Under the pieces are notes generated by a model. The model was not told the DNA's origin. It saw only the letters and a program-made list of their open reading frames with translations, and searched no databases. From Burkholderiaceae bacterium (GTDB taxonomy: Bacteria > Pseudomonadota > Gammaproteobacteria > Burkholderiales > Burkholderiaceae_E), in contig JAJTYR010000004.1 of NCBI GenBank assembly GCA_021463505.1, forward strand, positions 1-64,000: a stretch of DNA of 64,000 nucleotides, in the 5' to 3' direction. Below are positions 50,610 through 61,407 of the stretch, in pieces. How positions within the stretch are numbered: the first letter of the stretch is position 1; every line of letters begins with the position of its first letter. The position numbers were made by a program, and so were the translations under genes.

Positions 50610-52355
50610 TTATACATCAGGCCGTGTCTGCTCCGAGAGAGCGACGCGCGACAGCCATACCACCGGCACCACGCCGACCAGCACGATCAATAACGCCGGC
50701 AGCGCCGCCTCGGCGAGCCGCTCGTCCGCGGCGAACTGGTAGGTGATCACCGCCAGCGTGTCGAAGTCGAAGGGCCGCAATACGAGCGTCGCCGGCAACT
50801 CCTTCAGGCAGTCGATCGCCACCAGCAGCGCTGCGGCGCCGACGCTGCGGCGCATCAGCGGCCAGTGCACTTCGCGCAGCACTTCGAGGGGTCGGCGCCC
50901 GAGGCTGCGCGCGCTGTGGTCCATCGACGGACTGATGCGTTCGAGGCCCGACTCGACGCCCTGGTAGGCCACCGAGAAAAATCGCACCGCGTACGCGTAG
51001 ACGACCGCGGCCACGCTGCCGCCGGCCAGCAGTGCCGGCGTTCCCAGCCAGCCGGTGAGCGGCGCCAGCATCCGGTCGAGCGCCCCGGAGAGAATCAGCA
51101 GGCCTACGCCGAGCACCACACCGGGCAGCGCGTAGCCGGTATTGGAGAACAACAGGGCGGCGCGCAGCGTCGGCGACGAGGCGACCCGCGCCGAGTACGC
51201 AGCCACCAGCGCGACCGGCAGGACGATCACCGCGCCGCAGGCGGCCAGCAGCGCGGTGTTGCCGATCCAGCGCGGCAATCGCGCATCGAGCGCGCCGCCG
51301 CCGCTGACCCAGGCCCAGGCGAGCAGCGCCGCCGGCAGGACGAAGCCCAGCACCACTGGCACGGCACAGACGAAGGTCGCGCGCCAGGCGGCAACCCCGC
51401 ACAGGCGCCGACGCGGCTCGGGCCGAGGATTGCGCACGTAGAACTGCATCCGCCCGCGCTGGCCGCGCTCGAGCGTGAGCACCGCGATCACGATCACCAG
51501 CAGCATCGCCGACAGCCGCGCCGCCCCGCCGCGGTCGCCCATCCCCTGCCAGGCGCGATAGATGCCCGCCGTGAAGCTGTCGACCGAGAAGTACGCCACC
51601 GTGCCGAAATCGGCCAGCGTCTCCATCATCGCCAGCGCGCACCCGGCGACCACTGCCGGCCTGGCCACCGGCCAGGTGACACGCCACCAGACGAGGCGGC
51701 GAGTCATGCCGAGCGAGCGTGCGGCCTCGGCCAGCGACGGATTGCGGTCGGCGAACGCCGCGCGCGCGAGCAGGTAGACGTACGGATACAGCGCCAGCCC
51801 GAGGAACAACCCCGCCGCCGGCCACGAATGGATGTCCGGAAACCAGTAGTCGCCGACCTCCCAGCCGGTGAGTTGGCGCAGGCCGGTCTGCAGCGGACCG
51901 TAACTGGCGAGAAAATCGGTGTAGGCGTAGGCCATCACGAACGCGGGCGTCGACAGTGGCAGCACGAGCATCCACGCCAGTGCGCGCCGGCCCGGGAACT
52001 CGCAGGCGGCCACCAGCCAGCCGCTGCCCACGCCGATCAGCAGCACCACCGCCAGCACGGCCGCGGCGAGCTTTGCGGTGGTGAGCGTGTAGTGCGGCAG
52101 CACCGTGCCGAACAGGTGCGCGAGCGCTCCGTCGGCTTGCGGGTCGGCCGGCGCGAATGCGAGCCACAGCACCGCGACGATCGGCGCAGCCACCGCGAGC
52201 GCGGCAAGCACCGAGCCGAGGGCGAGCAATCGCGGCGAAAAACCCAGTGAGGGATCGATGCGCAGCCAGCCCCGGGCCGCCGGTGGATCGGCCGGTGCAG
52301 CGGCAGGTCGGTCGACAGCTGAGCCGGTCGATGAACCGGCAGGAAGATTCGGCAC
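50610..52355 (-). CDS. Iron(III)-type ABC transporter permease (FbpB-like)
   Basis: The 581-residue protein is a fused double permease with about 12 membrane helices. Both halves carry a cytoplasmic EAA-type loop: LAEAARSLGMTRRLVWWRVTWP and HSARSLGRRPLEVLREVHWP. This is the FbpB/SfuB layout for ferric iron, although thiamine-type permeases look similar. The start is a GTG at 52355. It is divergent from the ATPase gene, with 48 bases between. No binding-protein gene is adjacent. Confidence 0.85.
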   Translation of the reverse strand: MPNLPAGSSTGSAVDRPAAAPADPPAARGWLRIDPSLGFSPRLLALGSVLAALAVAAPIVAVLWLAFAPADPQADGALAHLFGTVLPHYTLTTAKLAAAVLAVVLLIGVGSGWLVAACEFPGRRALAWMLVLPLSTPAFVMAYAYTDFLASYGPLQTGLRQLTGWEVGDYWFPDIHSWPAAGLFLGLALYPYVYLLARAAFADRNPSLAEAARSLGMTRRLVWWRVTWPVARPAVVAGCALAMMETLADFGTVAYFSVDSFTAGIYRAWQGMGDRGGAARLSAMLLVIVIAVLTLERGQRGRMQFYVRNPRPEPRRRLCGVAAWRATFVCAVPVVLGFVLPAALLAWAWVSGGGALDARLPRWIGNTALLAACGAVIVLPVALVAAYSARVASSPTLRAALLFSNTGYALPGVVLGVGLLILSGALDRMLAPLTGWLGTPALLAGGSVAAVVYAYAVRFFSVAYQGVESGLERISPSMDHSARSLGRRPLEVLREVHWPLMRRSVGAAALLVAIDCLKELPATLVLRPFDFDTLAVITYQFAADERLAEAALPALLIVLVGVVPVVWLSRVALSEQTRPDV

Positions 52356-52403
52356 GGATTGACTGGCACTACAATCGGGGAACGGGAATTATAGGTATTT
52401 GCA

Positions 52404-53546
52404 ATGGCTACGAATCCGCCCGCGCCGTCGGGCACGACCGCACTGCAGGTCGACGACCTGCACGTTGCCTTCCACGACGGCGCGCGCGGCACGGCTCGTG
52501 TGCTCGACGGTCTGGCCTTCGAGTTGCGCGCGGGGGAGATCGGCTGCCTGCTCGGTGCTTCCGGCTGCGGCAAGACCACTGCACTGCGCACGATCGCCGG
52601 CTTCGTACGCCCCGACCGCGGCGCGGTGCGCATCGGCCATCGCTGCGTGGCCTCGCCGCGCGACTGGATCGAGCCGGAGCAGCGCGGCGTCGGCGTCGTC
52701 TTCCAGGACTATGCCCTCTTTCCACACCTCGACGTCGCCGCCAACGTCGCCTTCGGGCTGCGTGCGCGACCGGCCACCGAGCGTCCGACGCGGGTCGCCG
52801 CGATGCTCGAACTGGTGGGCCTGCCCGGTATCGCGCGCCGCTTTCCGCACGAACTCTCGGGCGGCCAACAGCAACGCGTCGCACTCGCGCGCGCACTCGC
52901 TCCGGCACCGTCGATCCTGCTGCTCGACGAGCCGTTCTCGAACCTCGATCCCGACCTGCGCGAGCGTCTCGCGCTCGAGTTGCGCGAAATCCTGAAGCGT
53001 CACGGAACGACGGCGCTGCTGGTCACCCACGACCAGTACGAGGCCTTCGCGCTGGCCGACCGGGTCGGCGTGATGGACGCCGGACACATCGAGCAGTGGG
53101 ACACGCCCTACCGGCTCTATCACCAGCCGGCGACACGGCAGGTGGCCGATTTCGTCGGACTCGGCGCCTTCCTGCCGGGGCGCCTCGAGCATCGTGACGG
53201 CAACACTTTCGTGCACCTCGAACTGGGCACGCTGCCGATCCACGCGCGCACCGACCAGGCGATCGCCGGTGCCAGCGCCAATCTGCGCGGCGAGGTCACC
53301 GTGCTGCTGCGGCCCGACGACGTGATCCACGACGACAGCAGCCCGCTTCGGGCCGAGGTGGTGCGCAAGGCGTTCCGCGGCGCGCAGTTCCTCTACACGC
53401 TGCGCCTGGTCAGCGGCCAGAAGCTGCTCGCCCTGGTGCCGAGCCACCACAATCACGCGGTGGGCGAGCGCATCGGCGTGCGCTTCGACGCCGATCACAT
53501 CGTGACGTTCAGTCCGGAGAGCGGCGCGCGCGCCGTCGGTGGCTGA
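52404..53546 (+). CDS. Iron(III)-type ABC transporter ATPase (FbpC-like)
   Basis: The 380-residue ATPase has Walker [10 protein letters not shown], the Q-loop [14 protein letters not shown], signature [15 protein letters not shown], Walker [12 protein letters not shown] and the switch [14 protein letters not shown]. The C-terminal part (about residues 250-360) is a TOBE-type regulatory domain with [11 protein letters not shown]. It is the energising partner of the divergent permease. The intergenic region is AT-rich just before the ATG, but no clear Fur box is seen. Confidence 0.87.
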   Translation: MATNPPAPSGTTALQVDDLHVAFHDGARGTARVLDGLAFELRAGEIGCLLGASGCGKTTALRTIAGFVRPDRGAVRIGHRCVASPRDWIEPEQRGVGVVFQDYALFPHLDVAANVAFGLRARPATERPTRVAAMLELVGLPGIARRFPHELSGGQQQRVALARALAPAPSILLLDEPFSNLDPDLRERLALELREILKRHGTTALLVTHDQYEAFALADRVGVMDAGHIEQWDTPYRLYHQPATRQVADFVGLGAFLPGRLEHRDGNTFVHLELGTLPIHARTDQAIAGASANLRGEVTVLLRPDDVIHDDSSPLRAEVVRKAFRGAQFLYTLRLVSGQKLLALVPSHHNHAVGERIGVRFDADHIVTFSPESGARAVGG

Positions 53547-53599
53547 CGCGGTGCGCAACGCACCGTCCGGCGCGTTCGCACACCGGCGGACAGGTACGT

Positions 53600-54313
<714 letters not shown>

Positions 54314-54347
54314 GATCGAACCGGTACGCCGCGCGTGGCCAGGCCCG

Positions 54348-55118
54348 CTAATCGGCGTTCTCCTCACCCAGGTAGGCGGTCTGCACGTCGGCATTGGCGC
54401 GAATCTGCACGGGCGTGCCGGTGGCGATGACACGGCCATTGACCATCACGGTGATTTCGTCCGAAACGCGGAACACCGCGTCCATGTCGTGCTCGACCAG
54501 CAGGATCGCGTGTTCGGACTTCAGTCCCCCGAGCAGCGACAGCATGCGTTCGGACTCTTCGGCGCCCATGCCTGCCAGCGGCTCGTCGAGCACCAGCACG
54601 CGCGGGCCCGTGGCCAGGCACATCGCGATCTCGAGCTGGCGTTTCTGGCCGTGCGACAGCGTGCCGGCGACGAGGTGCGCCTGCGCCGCGAGCCCGGCGC
54701 GCTCGAGCGCGCGCAACGCCGCTTCCCGGCTCCTCACACACGCGGCAGCCGGGGTGAGCCAGTCGAAGGGACGTTGCATCCGCGCCTGCGCGCTCAACCG
54801 GCAGTTCTCCAGCACGGTGAACGGCGCGTAGATCGTGTTGCGCTGGTAACTGCGGCCCAATCCGGCCTGCGCGCGCCGCGGCTGCGACCACCGCGAGACG
54901 TCCTGCCCGAGCAGTTCCACGATGCCCTCGCTCGCCTGGATCTCGCCGCACAGCAGGTTGATCAAGGTGGACTTGCCGGCACCGTTGGTGCCGATCACCG
55001 CGTGGACCGTGCCCTGGCGTACCGCGACCGACACGTCGTCGACGGCCTTCAGGCCGCCGAAGCTGCGCGAGATGTTGCGCGCGCGCAGCAACACCCCGCC
55101 GGCGCGCGGCTCAGGCAT
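54348..55118 (-). CDS. Liv-type ABC transporter ATPase (LivG-like), second system
   Basis: The 256-residue ATPase has GTNGAGKST, the LivG insert RSYQRNTIYAPFTVLENC, LSHGQKRQLEIAMCLA and VLVLDEPLAGM. EHDMDAVFRVSDEITVM is the switch. Its ATG lies inside the end of the livM-like gene (8-base overlap). Confidence 0.88.
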   Translation of the reverse strand: MPEPRAGGVLLRARNISRSFGGLKAVDDVSVAVRQGTVHAVIGTNGAGKSTLINLLCGEIQASEGIVELLGQDVSRWSQPRRAQAGLGRSYQRNTIYAPFTVLENCRLSAQARMQRPFDWLTPAAACVRSREAALRALERAGLAAQAHLVAGTLSHGQKRQLEIAMCLATGPRVLVLDEPLAGMGAEESERMLSLLGGLKSEHAILLVEHDMDAVFRVSDEITVMVNGRVIATGTPVQIRANADVQTAYLGEENAD

Positions 55119-56106
55119 GGCGCAGCCTGCGCAGACTCGCCACGCGCCTTCCCAGCTGCCGCCCGATTCCGACGATGCCGTCGGGCATCAGCGCGACACA
55201 GGCGATGATCGCGAACCCCAGCATGAGCTGCCAGTGCTGCGCCAGCGCACCGAAGATCGCCTCCGACTGGAACAGCTCCTGCAGCAGCACGAATGCGAAG
55301 GCCCCCACCACCGCTCCACGCAGGCTGCCCAGCCCCCCGAGGATGATCATGATCAGGACCGCGCCCGATTGATGCCAGGACAGCAGTTCCGGGCTCACGA
55401 ACCCGTCCTTCAGCGCGTACAGGAACCCGGCCAGACCGGCGAGCATTCCCGCCAGCACGAACGCGGCGAGCTTGTAGCCGTAAGTGGCGAACCCTACCGC
55501 GCGCATGCGCTGCTCGTTCACGCGAATGCCGGCCAGCGCCCGGCCGAAACGGCTGCGCACGAGAAACGTCAGCAGCACGAAGGTGACGACGAGAAACACG
55601 AGCACGAAGTAGTAGAACGTGTGGCCACTGTCGAGATCGAACGGCTGCCAGCCGCCAATCGACAGAACGGGTCTGAAGTAGACATAGATGCCATCGCTGC
55701 CGCGGCCGAGCGCCGTGTCGTGGAACACGTAGTAGGCCATCTGCGCGAACGCGAGCGTCACCATGATGAAATAGATGCCGCGCGTGCGCAGCGACAGGGC
55801 CCCCACCGCCAGCGCGCAGGCGCCGGCCGCGAGCACCGCCGCCGGCAGCAGCAGCAGCAGCGGGGCGGGGCCGCTTTGCGGCGTGAGCAGTGCCGCGGTG
55901 TACGCGGCAATGCCGAGGAACGCCGCGTGGCCGAAACAGACCAGGCCGGTCTGCCCCACCAGCAATTCGAGGCTGAGTGCGAAGATCGCGAGGATCATGA
56001 TCTTCGTGACCAGGTCGATCGCGAACGTGCCGCCGAACACCGGAAACGCGGCGAGCGCCAGCGCGGCGACGATCGCCGGCACCACGCGCACGCACAGGTC
56101 GTTCAT
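55111..56106 (-). CDS. Liv-type ABC transporter permease (LivM-like), second system
   Basis: The 331-residue membrane protein has SLELLVGQTGLVCFGHAAFLG, RSRFGRALAGIRVNEQRMRAVG and a basic C-terminal tail. These are LivM signatures. It follows the LivH-like gene by 12 bases. Confidence 0.9.
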   Translation of the reverse strand: MNDLCVRVVPAIVAALALAAFPVFGGTFAIDLVTKIMILAIFALSLELLVGQTGLVCFGHAAFLGIAAYTAALLTPQSGPAPLLLLLPAAVLAAGACALAVGALSLRTRGIYFIMVTLAFAQMAYYVFHDTALGRGSDGIYVYFRPVLSIGGWQPFDLDSGHTFYYFVLVFLVVTFVLLTFLVRSRFGRALAGIRVNEQRMRAVGFATYGYKLAAFVLAGMLAGLAGFLYALKDGFVSPELLSWHQSGAVLIMIILGGLGSLRGAVVGAFAFVLLQELFQSEAIFGALAQHWQLMLGFAIIACVALMPDGIVGIGRQLGRRVASLRRLRHA

Positions 56107-56118
56107 CGGGTTCGATTC

Positions 56119-57000
56119 TCAGACCGTGCGGAACAGCCCCTCGGGCCGCCACAGCAGAATCGCCGCCATCAGCAGGTACACCAGTACGCCGGCGGCCTGC
56201 GGGAAGAAGACGGCCCCGAAGGTGTCGACGAAGCCCACCAGCAGCGCAGCCACCAGCGCGCCGCGGATCGAGCCGATGCCGCCGATCACCACCACCACGA
56301 AACAGATGATGAGCACCTGGTTGCCCATGCCCGGATAGACCGACGACACCGGCGCGGCGATCGCACCGGCCAGCGCCGCGAGCGCGACACCAGCCGAGAA
56401 CACCACCCGATAGAGGAACTTGATGTCGACGCCCATTGCCTGGACCATCTCGCGGTTCGAGGCACCGGCGCGCACCGTCATGCCGAGCCGGGTGCGTGTG
56501 ATGACCCAGAACAGCGCAAGCACGACCACCACGCAGACCGCCGAAATGAACAGCCGATAGACCGGATAGGTCATCAGTTCGCCGAGCGGCAGCGTTCCTG
56601 CGAGCCACTCGGGCGCGCGCACGCCGTGCACGTCGTTGTCGACCAGGATGCTGCGGGTCTCCTCGAAAACGAGGATCAGCGCGTAGGTCATCAGCACCTG
56701 CTGCAGGTGTTCACGCTCGTACAGGTAGCTGAAGAAGACCCACTCGAGCAGGTAGCCCAGCGCCACGGAGATCACGATCGACACGGCCAGCGTCGCGAAG
56801 AAGCCGCCGCCCACCGTCTGTTCGACCAGCGGCGCCAGCGCGAACGCCATGTAGGCGCCGATCATGTAGAAGCTGCCGTGCGCCAGGTTGATGACGCCCA
56901 TGATCCCGAAGATCAGCGTGAGGCCGCTGGCGACCAGGAACAGCAGCAGACCGTACTGGACGGCGTTCAGGCACTGAACGAGAAAGACGACCGGATCCAT
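56119..57000 (-). CDS. Liv-type ABC transporter permease (LivH-like), second system
   Basis: The 293-residue membrane protein begins with LNAVQYGLLLFLVASGLTLIFG and has the cytoplasmic loop TRLGMTVRAGASNREMVQAMG. The start lies 104 bases after the stop of the binding-protein gene. Confidence 0.9.
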   Translation of the reverse strand: MDPVVFLVQCLNAVQYGLLLFLVASGLTLIFGIMGVINLAHGSFYMIGAYMAFALAPLVEQTVGGGFFATLAVSIVISVALGYLLEWVFFSYLYEREHLQQVLMTYALILVFEETRSILVDNDVHGVRAPEWLAGTLPLGELMTYPVYRLFISAVCVVVVLALFWVITRTRLGMTVRAGASNREMVQAMGVDIKFLYRVVFSAGVALAALAGAIAAPVSSVYPGMGNQVLIICFVVVVIGGIGSIRGALVAALLVGFVDTFGAVFFPQAAGVLVYLLMAAILLWRPEGLFRTV

Positions 57001-57104
57001 GCGTCAGGGCTCTCAGTACTGCGACCGTCCCACGCAGGGGCCAGCCGTGCAGGCCCGCTGGCGGGCGACACCCGGTCGCACGACAGCGGGCAACCGGCAT
57101 CGAC

Positions 57105-58271
57105 TTACATGCGGCAGCCACGACCCGGATCGGCCAGCGCCTTCACCGCGACACCCTGCACCTGGTTCGCCCTGCCCACGACCTTGCGCAGGTAGATGTC
57201 CTGCACGGGGTTGTGCGACTTCGACAGCGTGAACGCGCCGCGCGGACTGTCGATGCGCGCCCTGGCCATTGCCGCGTACATCGGGTCGCGCCTGCTCAGG
57301 TCGCCCTTGACTGCCGCCAGGCCGGTGGCCAGCAGTTGCGCGGCATCGTAGCCCTGTACCGCATAGACGTCGGGCTGCAGCTTGTAGGCCTTCGCGTAGG
57401 CCAGCCGGAACGCCTTGTCCTTCGCATTGTCCAGCCCGTCGGCATAGTGCAGCGTCGTCAGCAGCCCCTGCGCGGATTCCCCCTGGGCCTCGAGCGTGCC
57501 GTCGGTGAGGAAGCCGGCGCCGTAAAGCGGAATCGTCCTGCCCAGACCGGCGGCCGCGTAGTCCTTGACGAACTTCACCGCGCCGCCGCCGGCGAAGAAC
57601 GTGTAGACGGCATCGGGCTTGAGCGAAGCGATTTCGGTGAGCAGCGCCTGGAACTCCACGTTCGGGAACGGCAGCGTGAGGTCCTTGAGCACCTTGCCGC
57701 CGGCCTTGGTGAAGCTCTCCTTGAAGCCGTTGACACTTTCGTCACCGGCGGCGTATTTCCAGGTGATGGTGACCGCTGTCTTGTGGCCGCGCTTCGCAAC
57801 CACCTCGCCCATCGCGAACCCCGGTTGCCAGTTCGAGAACGAGGTCCGGAAGATGTTCGGCGCGCACATCGGCCCCGTGACCGCGTCGGCACCGGCATTG
57901 GGCACGATCAGCAGCGTGCCGCTGTCCCTGGCCGCCTTGGCCATCGCCATTGCGACGCCCGAGTGGACCGTGCCCACGACCACGTCGACCTGGTCGCGCT
58001 TGATCAGCTTGTTGACGTTGTCGGTGCCCTTGGACGGATCGCTCTCGTCGTCGACCCGCACGAATTCCACCGCCTGTCCGCCCAGTTTGCCGCCGAGCTC
58101 TTCGACGAACAGCCGGAAGCCGTTCTCGATCGCGGTGCCGAGGGCGGCATAGGTGCCGGTATAGGGCAGCATGAACCCGACCTTCACCGGCTTGCCCTGC
58201 GCCGCGGCCGTCCCGGCCATCGTCGCGACCGCCGCGGCGACCGCCAGTTTCACTGCATGTCTCCTGTCCAT
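57105..58271 (-). CDS. Periplasmic substrate-binding protein, second Liv-type system
   Basis: The 388-residue protein has a signal peptide (cleavage near TAAAQG) and a Peripla_BP_6 domain beginning KVGFMLPYTGTYAALGTAIENG. Two Cys residues (one near CAPNIF, one near the C-terminal GRGCRM) are present. Relatives in betaproteobacteria often bind aromatic acids or short organic acids, but the ligand is not determined by sequence. GAGGAG precedes the ATG, and the gene opens the operon. Confidence 0.88.
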   Translation of the reverse strand: MDRRHAVKLAVAAAVATMAGTAAAQGKPVKVGFMLPYTGTYAALGTAIENGFRLFVEELGGKLGGQAVEFVRVDDESDPSKGTDNVNKLIKRDQVDVVVGTVHSGVAMAMAKAARDSGTLLIVPNAGADAVTGPMCAPNIFRTSFSNWQPGFAMGEVVAKRGHKTAVTITWKYAAGDESVNGFKESFTKAGGKVLKDLTLPFPNVEFQALLTEIASLKPDAVYTFFAGGGAVKFVKDYAAAGLGRTIPLYGAGFLTDGTLEAQGESAQGLLTTLHYADGLDNAKDKAFRLAYAKAYKLQPDVYAVQGYDAAQLLATGLAAVKGDLSRRDPMYAAMARARIDSPRGAFTLSKSHNPVQDIYLRKVVGRANQVQGVAVKALADPGRGCRM

Positions 58272-58507
58272 CGAACGATCTCCTCTGCTTGACAAGTGGC
58301 TGGTTCACCCTCGGCCCGGCGGCAACCGCATCGGGAACGCTCGAACCACGACCCCGGAACCATGGCCGACGAAGATTGCGCTGTCGGCCGCACGAGCGCA
58401 ACCACGGGGCTTCCCCGATGCCCCGGGCGCGCGTCGCGTACGCCACATCCGCGATGCTGCTTCGAAAAGGCACGGGAAACCGGTGGGACGCTGCCGCACG
58501 GCGAATC

Positions 58508-58527
58508 GCCGGCCCGGCAGGGCCGGC
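58508..58527 (-). terminator. Hairpin at the start of the second Liv leader
   Basis: GCCGGCCC and GGGCCGGC form a perfect 8-bp stem with a four-base loop. It lies about 40 bases after the DUF1631 stop and within the first bases of the proposed Liv transcript. It may end the DUF1631 transcript; no T tract follows. Confidence 0.4.
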
Positions 58528-58536
58528 GGCGTATGC

Positions 58537-58565
58537 ACCGTAATTCCCTGGTCGGATCGTGTCAA
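58537..58565 (-). promoter_or_regulatory. Promoter of the second Liv operon
   Basis: On the minus strand, TTGACA (58560-58565) and TACGGT (58537-58542) are separated by 17 bases. The binding-protein ATG is about 260 bases downstream, so the leader is long. Confidence 0.5.
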
Positions 58566-58568
58566 GAA

Positions 58569-61100
58569 CTATAGTGCAGATCCGTCGGCGGCGAGCAGGA
58601 AGGCGCGCGCCTGTTCGAAGCGCGTGCGCAACTCCTCCATGCGCAGCGACATCGCGCGACGGTCTGCGTGACGCACCAGCAGCGCGACCGTGTGCCGGCG
58701 GTTGATCCACGCGACCTTCAGATAGGTGCTGCTGGCGTCGCGCGCCACCAGTTCGACCCAGTCGCCGCGCCGGATCTGCGCGAGCGCCTGTGCCGGATCG
58801 AGCGCGCGGCGCTGCGGGCTGGCCGGCAGGTCGCCGAGGTCGAGCGAGTCGAGGATCTCCAGCAGGCGCCGCTCCGTGCCCTCCTGCACGACAGGCGCTG
58901 GCGTTGTCGCCGGGGCAGGCAACGGTGTCGACAGCGGTGGCGGCGGTGGTGGTGCCGACGGCGGTGGCGGCGGCGTGGCAGCGACCGGCGGCGGCGCCGA
59001 CGACGTGGCGGGCGGCGGTTTGTCTTCGGGGGCGATCGCCGTCTCGGCCAGCGGCTGCGCCAGCGTCGGCACCGCGCCCGTGGTGGCGGCACCGGGGCCG
59101 GCATCTGCGCCGTGACCCGCACGCGTGGACGCGCCGCGCTCGCGCTCGCGGCGTTGCATGCGCCTGAGGTGGATCAGGAACAACTCGTCGAAGAACGACT
59201 TGAATTCCTCGTCTTTCGCGCCGATCTCGCGCATACCCTGCGTCATCAGGCGGATCAACGGCGGGATGCGCTGCGCGAGTTCACGGCGGCTGCGCCGCTC
59301 GTCATGCACGTCCAGGCTCCAGAGCAGGTCGTCGACCACCTGAAGCGAAAGCCGGTACTCGGCGCTCTCTTCGCCGTTGCGCAGTGCGGCGGTGCGCATG
59401 TGACGCAGCCAGACGTTGATCACGAAGTCGTGCACCGACTCGGGCGCCCGGTGCCGGACGAGCCGCTCCTCGAGCAGCGCACGCAGCTGCTCGGTGACCA
59501 GCCGCTCGCGCTCGCGGCTCGGGCGGCTGGCGTAGTCGCGACGGTTGCGTCGACCCGGTGTCTCTTCGAGGCTGCGGCGTTCACGCACCACGCGATCGAT
59601 CAGCTGGCCGACGCTGCGCGCGGCACGCGAGTACTCCTTCTCCACCTGCCGGGCCATCACCGCCGAGCGCGATTGCAGCGCACTCGACACGATCTCGACC
59701 GCGCGCACCACGGTTTCGAGACGGCGGTACAGCTCGCTGCCGCGCACGATATCCTCGCCGAACGCGGTCGAGATCGCGCCGAAGTGCTCGATCAGCTTGC
59801 GCAACGAACGCGGATCATCGCCGAGGTAGGCCGGATCGAGCAGCGCCAGCGCGACGGCCGGCTGCTGCAGGCGCCAGACCAGCGGCTTGGCGGCCTCCGG
59901 CAGGCGGCGATCGTCGATCACGTAGTCGAACATGGCCGACACCAGATCGACCACCGCGACCTGCGCCGGCGCGGCACTGGCCTCGCGCATGCGCGTGCGC
60001 ACGTTGCCGAAGAATTCGGCACGCGCCGCCCGGCTGTACGGCATCGCCCCGATCGCGTGCGCAAACGCCACTGCATCGCGCTCGATCTCAACGACCGGCT
60101 GCAGCGCGGGCAGCACCTGCAGGCGCTCGCCCGACGGAGCACCGGCCAATGGCGAGCTGCCGAGCGTCGCCGCGTCGCGCTCGGCCTGCAGCGCGATGCC
60201 CACCGGGCGCGGGACGCCACCGCCACGACGCTCGACGCCGGGCACTCCTGGCAGCGGTGGTGGCGGCGGCGTCGCCGATGCCTCGCCAGCTTCCGGCGAC
60301 GCCGGCATCCGGCCGCCGTGTTCCGGGAGCGTCGGTGCAATCCCGCCGTCGCCGATCCGGTGGGGGTCGGATTCGCCAGCGGTGGCCTCCGCGGTCACAG
60401 GTGGCGCCTGCGGCGGCAGCGACTCCCCGGCCGGCAGCAGCAGTTCCGGCGACTGTGACGGCGGCTGCACCCCGGCCTCGTCGAGCAGCCGATCGGCACG
60501 CCCGATCGCCTCGGCGATCGGTGCCGCCAGCGTCGCCAGCGCCAGTTGCCGCAACGCCGCGCGCAGCCGCGCACCGTCGACGATGCCCGCCAGCGACGCA
60601 ATCGCCGCGCCCGCAAGGGTGCGTGCGCCCAGCGGATTCATGTCGTCGTCGCCCCAGTCGCCAGCGATCACCTGCCGCACCCGTCCCACGTAGCGGGGAT
60701 AGACGGTTCCGGCCTGATCGCGCACTGCGCGCGCAAGGTCGGCGGCCAGGATCTGCGTCTCCAGTTCCTCGTCGTCGATCAGCGCCAGCGCACGCGCATC
60801 CGCATCCTGGTCGGTGCGTCGCGAGAGTTCGAGGCAGCGGGTGGCGCGGCGGGCAAGCGCATCCGCGACCTGTGTCACCCGGGTCGCGCTCTCGCGGCGC
60901 AGCCGTTGGGCGGCGCCCAGCAGCGCCTGGCGATCGTGGCCGTCGATCGCCCGATCGGCGACTGCATCGAGTTCGTCGGCAATCACCGGCAGCGCCTCGG
61001 TCACCGCTGCCGACAGCGCCTCGGCGAAGGACTCGCGGGCACGCGCGAGCAGCAGCGGACGCGGCGGAGGTCTCGGAAGCGAAAGGTCCGGTTCGGTCAT
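58569..61100 (-). CDS. DUF1631 family protein
   Basis: The 843-residue protein matches the DUF1631 family of beta- and gammaproteobacteria. The N-terminal half is alpha-helical and rich in charged residues. A low-complexity, Pro/Ala/Gly-rich linker lies at about residues 205-270. The conserved core includes LVSAMFDYVIDDRRLPEAAKPL and NVWLRHMRTAALRNGEESAEY. A second, strongly Pro-rich linker (about residues 670-750) precedes a C-terminal beta-rich domain with GDWVELVARD and TYLKVAWINRRH, which looks PilZ-like. Function is unknown. The ATG at 61100 was chosen because the protein-like sequence starts there. Confidence 0.85.
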   Translation of the reverse strand: MTEPDLSLPRPPPRPLLLARARESFAEALSAAVTEALPVIADELDAVADRAIDGHDRQALLGAAQRLRRESATRVTQVADALARRATRCLELSRRTDQDADARALALIDDEELETQILAADLARAVRDQAGTVYPRYVGRVRQVIAGDWGDDDMNPLGARTLAGAAIASLAGIVDGARLRAALRQLALATLAAPIAEAIGRADRLLDEAGVQPPSQSPELLLPAGESLPPQAPPVTAEATAGESDPHRIGDGGIAPTLPEHGGRMPASPEAGEASATPPPPPLPGVPGVERRGGGVPRPVGIALQAERDAATLGSSPLAGAPSGERLQVLPALQPVVEIERDAVAFAHAIGAMPYSRAARAEFFGNVRTRMREASAAPAQVAVVDLVSAMFDYVIDDRRLPEAAKPLVWRLQQPAVALALLDPAYLGDDPRSLRKLIEHFGAISTAFGEDIVRGSELYRRLETVVRAVEIVSSALQSRSAVMARQVEKEYSRAARSVGQLIDRVVRERRSLEETPGRRNRRDYASRPSRERERLVTEQLRALLEERLVRHRAPESVHDFVINVWLRHMRTAALRNGEESAEYRLSLQVVDDLLWSLDVHDERRSRRELAQRIPPLIRLMTQGMREIGAKDEEFKSFFDELFLIHLRRMQRRERERGASTRAGHGADAGPGAATTGAVPTLAQPLAETAIAPEDKPPPATSSAPPPVAATPPPPPSAPPPPPPLSTPLPAPATTPAPVVQEGTERRLLEILDSLDLGDLPASPQRRALDPAQALAQIRRGDWVELVARDASSTYLKVAWINRRHTVALLVRHADRRAMSLRMEELRTRFEQARAFLLAADGSAL

Positions 61101-61407
61101 CGACTTCTTCTGGCGCGGGCCGCACAACCCGCGCTCCGGAACACCAGAGCGCGCAGCCGGGCTCGTTGCGACAGGAGCGATGCTATCGGAACCGCTCTGG
61201 CGGATCAGTGAACAAGTTAGCCGGTCGGGTGTCGATTCCTCCGGCATGCGAGCCGAAAGACAGGACTTTCCGCACACGCGCGCACGTGCGGGATGCATTA
61301 CACGCAACGCGCTCGCGATCGCGAGGCCGCTGGCGGCCTTCCGCCAATGCGCCGCCGGGCTTCAGGCCCCGCAACCGGTCCATCGACCGGGCCGCGGGTT
61401 CAGCGGG
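61101..61407. other. Gene-free stretch between the thioesterase and DUF1631
   Basis: No gene or RNA is recognised in these 307 bases. They must include the promoter of the DUF1631 gene (minus strand); no convincing pair of boxes was found. Confidence 0.4.

Noticed and set aside
52356-52403. Fur box between the iron-type ABC genes
   Set aside because: The gap is AT-rich near its end but shows no convincing repeat of the GATAAT-type hexamer.
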